This document shows, piece by piece, positions 56,501 through 64,000 of a stretch of 64,000 bases of DNA. A program made the position numbers and the translations under genes. The stretch's first letter is position 1. Each line of letters starts with the position of its first letter. The notes under the pieces are model-generated. The model searched no databases. It was not told where the DNA came from and saw only the letters and a program-made list of their open reading frames with translations. Source of the DNA: Ignelater luminosus (taxonomy: Eukaryota > Arthropoda > Insecta > Coleoptera > Elateridae); contig VTPC01090026.1 of assembly GCA_011009095.1 (NCBI GenBank), positions 328,501 through 392,500 of the forward strand. Direction: 5' to 3'.

Positions 56501-59500
56501 TAAATATAGAATCATGATATTTTGATACTTTCATTTGCTTCACTAGCGGCGGGTGTCCATTTGTTGCGCAAGGTAAAATTTTAATTTATTTTATTAAAAG
56601 TATGCCTTTTTTCAGTAGAGAAAAAGCCCAAAGCCCAAATTTGCTTACTTTTTGATGCTTTAGTTACTCAAAAGCTCTATGTCCACTACTCATTAGTTCA
56701 TTAGGGCTCAATCGTTGAACAAATTTAACTAGGAGATCATAGCAATGAATGCAATTGTGAAAGTGGCAGACAACAGTTGTATCCATGGAGATAATCCTCC
56801 AGCTGGCTGACTTTTGTAAACTATGCATACTGTTACATTGGATCTGCTCTCCTGTAAAGAATGAAACAGCCACCATTAGAGAACCAAGCCCTTAGCAAAA
56901 CATGCGTCGATGCATTTATTCATATTTCTGCCCGCTTTGGAGGACTGAATTTTTGGCCCAAGTATCGGCCATTCTCCAGTAGATGATCAGCAACTTGTTA
57001 ATGCGTGGAGACATTATCGCCTCAGTGTGGTTTGGAGCTAACAAAGAATAAATAAAAAGAACAGGAGCAAGTCTTCTGGAACGTTTGTATTCTGGCAGTG
57101 CAATAGTCTGATACATTCAGTAAATGGACTGGTCACAGTATTGGCGATAGAATTCCTGGACAACCTACTACTCACGGAGAAAAAGTTAAAAGTCTCAGTT
57201 GTGTTCCTCAGGAGAGCTAACTCACCCACTGGCACCACAGACAAAGGCATGACAGGGTCTGTAAATTACTAAAGACCAAAGCCGAAACTAAACACTTTGT
57301 GGTAGAACCCGAACCATATTTAAGAATTCAAAATGACTATTTTGGAAACCGAGCCTGGTCCCGGAGGAGATTTCTCTGCGGCAATCAGAGATATCCAGGA
57401 AAACGCATAAATATTTGTGCTCTGACTACAGGAGCCAGAGGAACTTCGTGCTCCGCTAACGATCAAATTACCGCTAAACTCAATCAAAAAGTAATGTCAT
57501 TGGTCTTGAACACTATTAATAATTTGACCATCATTCATGCCGAGTTTATGAAGACCGTGTGGGATAGAAAATTTGAAGAGGGTCAGGCCCATAGCTACTG
57601 ATCAAATCATGCTGCACGTTAAATCTAGTTATTTAATATTTGTCCAATTTTATTTATACTCAATGCCAATGTATATTTTATATTACCTGACTGTATGCTC
57701 GAGTTTCAGTTTTACAGTATATGTCGTCCTGTATAATCTTATTCAACCTGTAACTCTTTCCATGCCAAATCGGGTTTTGTGCAGTGAATGTGCGTTTTGT
57801 TACCTCTTGTTATTAGCTAGTAACAAGATAATATCAACGTCAAGAAATTTAAACAACCTCCAAACCGCACGTATAACATACAAAATATTCCGGGGAAATT
57901 TTGACATTCATGTCCTTACATTTAAGAAATCAATTCTGAACAAACTGATTAGTTTAAAAGATATTAGAAAGATCTTGAACAATGCAGGTTATTTTTGCCA
58001 TTTCTATATTTATTGTGACACTTACGTTTAATAGTAGAAACATGAAAGTAGGATTTGGGTTAGGTTATATGCTTCTAAACAGTAATTTGTCACGCTAAAA
58101 GATGTCAAGCAATTATATTATCAATACTGCCTCTTTGATTTCTACCAGTTTCACTCTGTCACTCACAAGCCTGTGAATCATAATTTTACAATGCACTTGA
58201 AAAGCTACAAACCTAAGTGGTATGAAAGAAAACTCCGTAGTCTGCCTGGAACTTTGATTTTGTGCGAATTATATCGTATTTTTAAAATGTCTTAGATTCT
58301 TATATTTAGTTTATCCTCACCCTTTAGGACTGATCGAACTTATTAGATTGTTGGATCATGTCTTCCAAAGATGTTTTTTTGGTCTAGTAAAGCTTTTGAA
58401 TTGGTAATTTTCAGACATTCTCTATTAGCAATTATTTCTTTTCCTTGAAGAACTAAGATGTTTTCTTAATAGTATCAAACATTATGTGACTTGTCTACTT
58501 TTCTAAAAATGATCAAGCGGCTGTTTGGTTTTTGCCTAAATTACTAGTGAAATTTTAAAGGAGTCACATCAAGTCGGTTCTAAAAATTCCCATTTGGCAG
58601 AGATCTAAGGCAAAGTTGCTGAGTTGTAGATTATAACTATTATCAGCTTTCAGTTACTTGTATCAGTGTCGGACGTTAGAAGTAGAATTACTTCAGAGAG
58701 TCGCTGAATCAATGTTGCAAGATTTTCCAGGGTTGTGAAACATGCGAGGAGAGTAAATTTAGGCAAACCCTAACGAAAGGTGAAATGTATCTTTCTGATC
58801 ATAAGAATCTGGCAGAACAAGATAACGGTCCTTCTTTGATGTTTTGAATGGTGTTTTAACCTATTGTTTCAAAAATAAAATAATAGTACAAAAGCATCGA
58901 TAAAACTTATAATTCATAGCGGGTTCTCAAAGTTGCATTCACCGCCAGCTTCATCATTTTATCCCTGGTTTATAAAACTAGAATATTTTTTAATATTAAT
59001 TGATTCTTTGTAAAATAGATTTGCTTTAATCATGCCTGGGACCGCTTAAGTGCACTTAAGTACTTTGCAATCAGCCTACAATAAATCCTGCTTGTGAGGT
59101 AGCTATGGCTATAAACTCAGTTCTTAGCGCTTTTCCCAGTCAATTATCGAGCCTTTCTTCAAACATTTCTTTACTTGCTTTTGTCGTGACTCATTAAGAT
59201 TTCTGTTGATTGTCATACTTTTGAAGCTTCCCTCTGTGTACGCACTGTTAATTGTGTACCGTTACTCAATTTAGATTACACTTGAATATTTTTGCTAAAT
59301 ATCTAAGTTACGCTATTAGAATATTTAACACTTTCAGAGGACTAACCCAAGTTTTAAAATAATCTGTAATTATAGAATAAACTGCTGATGCTAGTGCTGC
59401 AACAAATTGAACCGATTCAAAACGATAAATTATTAAAAGTGAAATATTGTCCCCTATAAAGTACAACTAATCGAAGAGATAGACTATCAGTACTAGATCA

Positions 59501-60597
59501 TGCTGTAAGCACTTTACCGACTTTGGAGGATGAGCAGCTGCTAATCTATTTTGCCATTTATTTGTTGTTGTTGTTGTTGTTGTTGTTGTTAGGGGAATTC
59601 AAGATGCAGACGTCTTTTCTCTGAAGTCAGACTTTCACAAACAAATTCCACACGAAGGTCAAATGAGTTTTAGACATTCAGAGGTAGATTCTAGTAAAAA
59701 GCAAAAAAATTTAGATGATGTGCAAACACCACCTTCCATTTTCTTCTTTTCGAATCCATATTTAGTATAACATTTCATTTATTACATAGGAGTTCTAATT
59801 ATGAGAAAACAGTTACAGCTTTTGATAAGATCTTACGTCCAACGATTTATTTTAAAAATTCATATCAACAGTTTTGTAACTGTAACGTCTGGCAGGAAAA
59901 AAATGCTAAATTTTAGCTAAAGGTATACCACATGAAACTTTCAATTTCTCTTTTCATTTTTTAAGTCTAAGAGGAATGATCTTGGTGGCGAAAAAATGTT
60001 CTAGAGAACTAATTGTCAGTTGGCGAGGATCCGTACTTACTTTTGCCCACACTAGGTTATACTGACTTGAGTTAAGAAAAAATTCTGCCAGTATTCTAGT
60101 TAGTACCTGCCAAGCAACAAATTAAGTTCCGCAACCCTCTACATCTTATACTAAAATTGTTTCTTTAATTTTTTTAATTTCTTATCTAAAGTGTAAGTTC
60201 TAGATAGCAGGCAGAAAGCAAACTACTGAATTGGACTACTATACATAGACAGTGTGAGCTCAGCATGACATATCTCAATCAACAAAGCTATCGTAAATTG
60301 TTAGCTAATGGTGTCTCTGTTAGACAATCTATAGCTAACTAAAGATTTCTTGCTTTCTTAAACATAGAAAAGTCAAATTTAAAAATCATAAACCATCTAA
60401 ATAGAGCATTTTATCTACTGAGTCATCAATTACTTCTACTAATTTATTGACATGAAAAAAAAGGGTTACATCTAGACTTGAGCCTTGGGAATGCCATTTT
60501 CTAACACCACAGAAGATGAAAGAGTATTGCTCATTTACACTCTTATTTTGGTATTGGAGAGTTTGAAACTCTTGATTAGGAGGACCTTCCTCTAATA
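53561..60597. other. Seven kilobases without a supported gene
   Basis: Mostly AT-rich. A small open frame at 54128-54310 (ending RLARTGSLDDKQ) and the 152-codon GTG-initiated frame at 57573-58031 match nothing I know. The stretch 56660-57600 is noticeably richer in GC and in ordinary-looking codons on both strands (for example DYFGNRAWSRRRFLCGNQRY at about 57332) but has no recognisable motif; it may be an old transposon or a diverged host sequence. Confidence 0.45.
59562..59590. repeat. (TTG)9 microsatellite
   Basis: Nine uninterrupted TTG units plus two bases. No coding context. Confidence 0.95.
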
Positions 60598-61921
60598 TAA
60601 CTATGTCCAGAAAGTAAGTTCATTTTCTATTTCTCGCCGTTGCAGCGATGCGATCGCAGTTCTGCGCATGCGCGGCAATGACCTTGTATCGTCACTAAGC
60701 GATTGACGCCATTTTGAGTTAGTTATCTGCTGTTATCGTGTCACAGTGCTTGTTTATAATGGCGAAGGTAATTGAAAATTCCGCCGATTGCGAGATTAGA
60801 TCAGTGATTTGGTTTCACAATGCGAAAAATTTGAAACCAGTGGACATTCATCAACAGCTCTCTGAGGTGTATGGACAGAATGTAATGAGTTATTCTATGG
60901 TTGTGAGATGGGTAAAAAAATTCAACAATGGCCGTGTAAACGTGCACGATGAAGGAAGAAGTGGACGTCCATCATTGGTTAATGATGAACTTGTTCATGC
61001 AGTGAATGAAAAAATTGGAGGAAACCGTAAGTTTACGATTTCTCTTCTTTCTATGGAATTTCCCCTAATTTCACGATCCCTTCTTCATGAAAATGGTCAT
61101 GACAAACTGGGATATCGAAAGCTTTGTGCACGCTTGGTACCGAAAACTCTTACCGAGGATCACAAGAAAAAACGCCTAGGTGCTGCTCTTGAATTTTTGA
61201 CTCGTTATCACAATGACGGGTACCATTTCCTTAACAGTATAGTGACTGGGGACGAGACTTGGGTAGCCTATGAGACACATGAGACAAAACGGCAATCGAT
61301 GGAATGGAGGCACACATCGTCATCAGCAAAGACAACATCGAAGCCGAAATTGACAACCCGGAAAATCATGTGCACAATGTTTTGGGACAGATGTGGTGTT
61401 CTTTTAGTGGACTTTCTACCACGGGGCGAAACAATTACCGCTATTGCTTACTGTGATACGCTAAGGAAACTGCGTCGTGCAATTCAGAATAAGCGCCGTG
61501 GAAAGCTCACTAGCGGCATTTTGTTGATTCATGACAATGCTCGCCCCCACACTGCAAATCTTACACAGCAACGTTTGACTCAATTTGGATGGGAACAATT
61601 TGACCACCCACCGTATAGTCCGGACCTTGCTCCCAGTGACTTCTTCCTGGTTTTAAGCCAAACCTCGCTGGCAAGAAATTCAATGACGACGATGAGATTA
61701 AAGAACATGTTGCAACTTGGTTACAGTCACAGGCGTCAACGTTTTATGACGAAGGAATACAAAAATTAGTGCCACGCTACGATAAATGCTTACAAAATGG
61801 TGATAGCTATGTTGACTAATAGTTTCAAGTCTACAGATTCTTTTGCAATAAATTATTTTTTTCTAATATACATTTGTTTTATTTTACTAGTAAAAATGAA
61901 CTTACTTTCTGGACATAGTGA
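60598..61921 (+). mobile_element. Mariner transposon, about 1.32 kb, almost complete
   Basis: The two ends are inverted repeats of about 30 bases: left TAACTATGTCCAGAAAGTAA (60598 on) and right, in reverse complement, TCACTATGTCCAGAAAGTAA (from 61921), continuing GTTCATTTT on both. TA lies directly outside on both sides (60596-60597 and 61922-61923), the standard mariner duplication. One transposase gene fills the interior. Only one end base differs, so the copy is young. Confidence 0.9.
60759..61819 (+). pseudogene. Mariner transposase (DD34D), single frameshift
   Basis: The likely start is ATG 60759 (MAKVIENSADC); an upstream GTG-initiated extension is less likely. The N-terminus holds the paired helix-turn-helix: SVIWFHNAKNLKPVDIHQQL, then VVRWVKKFNNGRVNVHDEGR and SGRPS. 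The catalytic triad is visible: TGDETWVAYE (about 61244-61270), LIHDNARPHTA (about 61522-61560) and PPYSPDLAPSDFF (about 61605-61645), with 34 residues between the second and third Asp, the mariner signature. Just after SDFFL (about 61652) one base is missing. In the +2 frame the protein continues with LAGKKFNDDDEIKEHV and EGIQKLVPRYDKCLQNGD, ending at TAA 61817-61819. Total about 350 residues, normal for mariner. Apart from this frameshift the gene looks intact. The enzyme would excise and reinsert the element at TA sites. Confidence 0.92.
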
Positions 61922-61941
61922 TATTTCTCAAGTATAATAAA

Positions 61942-63166
61942 TAGAGACACGATTTTTAGGCACTAAAAATCATCTAAATAGGCAGGCAAATAGGCACTAA
62001 AAACCTTTAAAGTAGGCATCATGATAGGCAATCTAAGAGGTCAAATAGGCATTTTAGGCCAAAATAGGCATTTTAGGAAACCAAATAGGCACTTTAGGTG
62101 ACCAAATAAGAATTTTATAAAATTTAATAATGCTGGAGAAAATTCACTCAAGATTTTCAGCTTTACTGCTTAACCTTTAAATGTTTTTATAATTAATTTT
62201 TCTGAACTAAAATTTAATAATTATCTTGTTGAAAAACTAGATATTCCAAGTATTATAGCTATGTAAAACAATATTGATGTGATAAAACGGTTAATCGATA
62301 AAAAAACTCAAAACATATTAAATAATACATCTAAAAACAAATTACAGTATTAGAAATACATTTTATTATTGGAAGTACTACATTTTAAGGACATTTATAC
62401 AGGGTGTTTCCAAATGATGGTAAAAAGTTTTAATAGATAATTCCTGGGCTAATTATAGGTAAAAAAATTCCATTATAACAATAGTGTCCTAAAATGCACC
62501 CCTTCCGAGATACAGATACTTGACTTTTATTAAGTTTTAATAACATTTAAGGTTAATCTGCTTCTTTAAATTTGACGCGTATATTAGGAGTCTGACTTGT
62601 TTAAACGCCTATCAACATAAACATCTTATGCGGATTATCTTTTGTTAAGGGCACACTTTCTTTACTACCTCTAACTTTTAATGGGTAGCTTTATTGTAAT
62701 ATTTTTAAACTATTTGCAGAAATTACGATTTATTATTGCCTGGATATCTGAAATGGATTATAAAAGGTTTCTTTAAAAGGAGTTGAAAGCAAATTTCTAA
62801 AAATAACTAACGGATCTTAATCAATAAAGGTAACAATACTGACATTGTATTTTAAAAATTCTTAAAGTAAAATATTGATATTAATAACTCATACAAGTAA
62901 AATATGCACACCTTTAGGTCAACTAGGCACCCATTTAGGCAAACTAGGCATCTATTTAGGACAAATAGGCACCCATTTAGGAAGAATAAGCATTTATAGG
63001 CAGATATTTAATATTCTAGACATTTATTTCAAAAACATAAAAAAGGCACTTAAGCACTTAAAAATAATTTTTTTTGTGAAAAGTGCGTAGATTATCCTAA
63101 AACGAATTTCCCTTTGTTTGCCTAAAAAATCTAAAATTAGGCACTTGCCTAGAAATCCGGTCTCTA
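61942..63166. mobile_element. Non-autonomous hAT-like element with TAGGCA arrays
   Basis: An exact 8-bp duplication ATAATAAA occurs at 61934-61941 and 63167-63174. Inside it the ends are inverted repeats: left TAGAGACACGATTTTTAGG, right (reverse complement) TAGAGACCGGATTTCTAGG. An 8-bp duplication and a TAGAG tip point to the hAT superfamily. There is no transposase. Instead, both subterminal zones hold arrays of TAGGCA: eight plain copies at 61957-62092 and about six, plus two inverted, at 62910-63152. The middle is AT-rich and includes TATACAGGGTGTTTCC (62396-62411), the tip of another transposon type. The element starts 20 bases after the mariner ends. Confidence 0.88.
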
Positions 63167-63174
63167 ATAATAAA

Positions 63175-64000
63175 TAATTGTAAAGGATTCTACTTAAATC
63201 TACACTGAACTGTAATAAGAAACAATATACTACAATAAATTGTATAAGTTAATCACCACTTTATTGTTAAAAAATCAAAGTGATGATTAACCTTCTAAAA
63301 ACAAACTAAACTAAAAGTAAATATTTATCAATTTTGATGTATTTCTTCAGTTTTAGTACACATTCAAAAAACATAACTGGTACGAAAAAAATAATAAAAT
63401 ATTCCTACAGAAAAAGAAGCGATGGCTAAAATTTTATTTTAAATCCAACTGCAAACTTGCTGCAATTTACAATTTTCAAAATTTTGTTTAAGAATCGCAA
63501 ACCTTTATGGCTTGATATGACAGACTGGTATATTCAAACTCACTTACTGGTTTTTCCTTGATTATTTAATTAACTATACTAACTAACTATATGATATGTA
63601 CGTTAAAAGATTACTTCTATCACTGTTGTGTTCTGGTAAAAACAAGACCTGACCTAACTAGTTCTTTTCAGTCGATTTGCTAAAAAGTTGTGACTTTGTG
63701 CCATTAATCTTAATTTACACTACGTGTTTACCTTGACGTTTGTTGTTTGCGGGATATTTATGAAATTAGTTGCAAAGACGCACCTAAGTAGACTAAATTC
63801 TAAATTGCCAGAGAAGGTTATCCCCTAACAAAATAATACTGCATTATGACATTATATACGAGATTTTAATTTTGAAAACATTCTTTACCAAAAAAATAGT
63901 ATAGAATCACAAATTTGATTAATTCAAATTTTAAAGCAGTTTCACAATGAAAATGGAATATCACAAGCAAAAGTTGAAAAATAGAAAAAAAATCCCCCTA
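63175..64000. other. No supported gene
   Basis: AT-rich DNA up to the right edge; nothing recognisable on either strand. Confidence 0.5.

Noticed and set aside
57573-58031. A 152-codon protein gene
   Set aside because: It starts at GTG, is low-complexity and hydrophobic from AT-rich codons, and has no motif. Long AT-rich DNA yields such frames by chance.
1-64000. CRISPR arrays, prophage, operons or bacterial genes
   Set aside because: No regularly spaced repeats of that kind, no ribosome-binding sites with long adjacent genes, and the transposon and splice features are eukaryotic.

Overview
This is an AT-rich, gene-poor stretch of eukaryotic DNA, almost certainly from an insect; a beetle or hemipteran is my guess from the mix of transposon families. 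No prokaryotic gene organisation, operon, rRNA or CRISPR array is present. Host coding sequence is scarce. The only candidates are a short open frame running off the left edge (1-171) and one striking GC-rich exon on the minus strand (38371-38561). Nearly everything else recognisable is transposon sequence of different ages, almost all broken by stops, frameshifts or deletions.

Layout. 0-12 kb: C-terminal halves of two pogo-like transposases, an N-terminal piggyBac piece, a 263-bp MITE and a decayed piggyBac transposase. 12-15 kb: a decayed copy of a large transposase-like family with SDGP and SGHGKG motifs (called family E here). 17 kb: a 653-bp foldback element with arms of about 155 bp that carries a tRNA-like sequence followed by a T8 run. 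21-23.3 kb: a piggyBac element with a TTAA end and two internal palindromes. 24-27 kb: two copies of a transposase-like family with GGQNKN and GH..(E).D motifs (families D and A) and a Tc1 helix-turn-helix piece. 30.6-32.6 kb: a third copy (family B). 32.6-35.4 kb: a young pogo-like element with a nearly readable transposase, bracketed by eight copies of a GGGGTCAAATTGATCA-like repeat. 38.3-39.2 kb: the GC-rich exon and a CpG-dense patch. 40.6-43.9 kb: an internally deleted mariner/Tc1-type element, a LINE reverse-transcriptase fragment, a deleted copia fragment and inverted repeats. 43.9-45.4 kb: a fourth copy (family C). 49-50.5 kb: another pogo pseudogene. 50.6-53.6 kb: a minus-strand LINE with a 314-bp hAT MITE inserted in its last codons and flanked by a perfect 8-bp duplication. 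60.6-61.9 kb: a mariner with near-perfect inverted ends and one frameshift. 61.9-63.2 kb: a non-autonomous hAT-like element with arrays of TAGGCA hexamers and a perfect 8-bp target duplication.

The long gaps (172-3780, 6801-9884, 14641-16954, 17608-21030, 26931-30599, 35402-38370, 39191-40644, 45449-49139, 53561-60597) hold no gene I can support. The genes do not form a pathway. The window is a record of repeated insertion by at least eight transposon lineages. Its most interesting contents are the four GGQN-type transposase-like copies plus the related-looking family E, the subterminal repeat architectures of the pogo and hAT elements, and the tRNA-bearing foldback.
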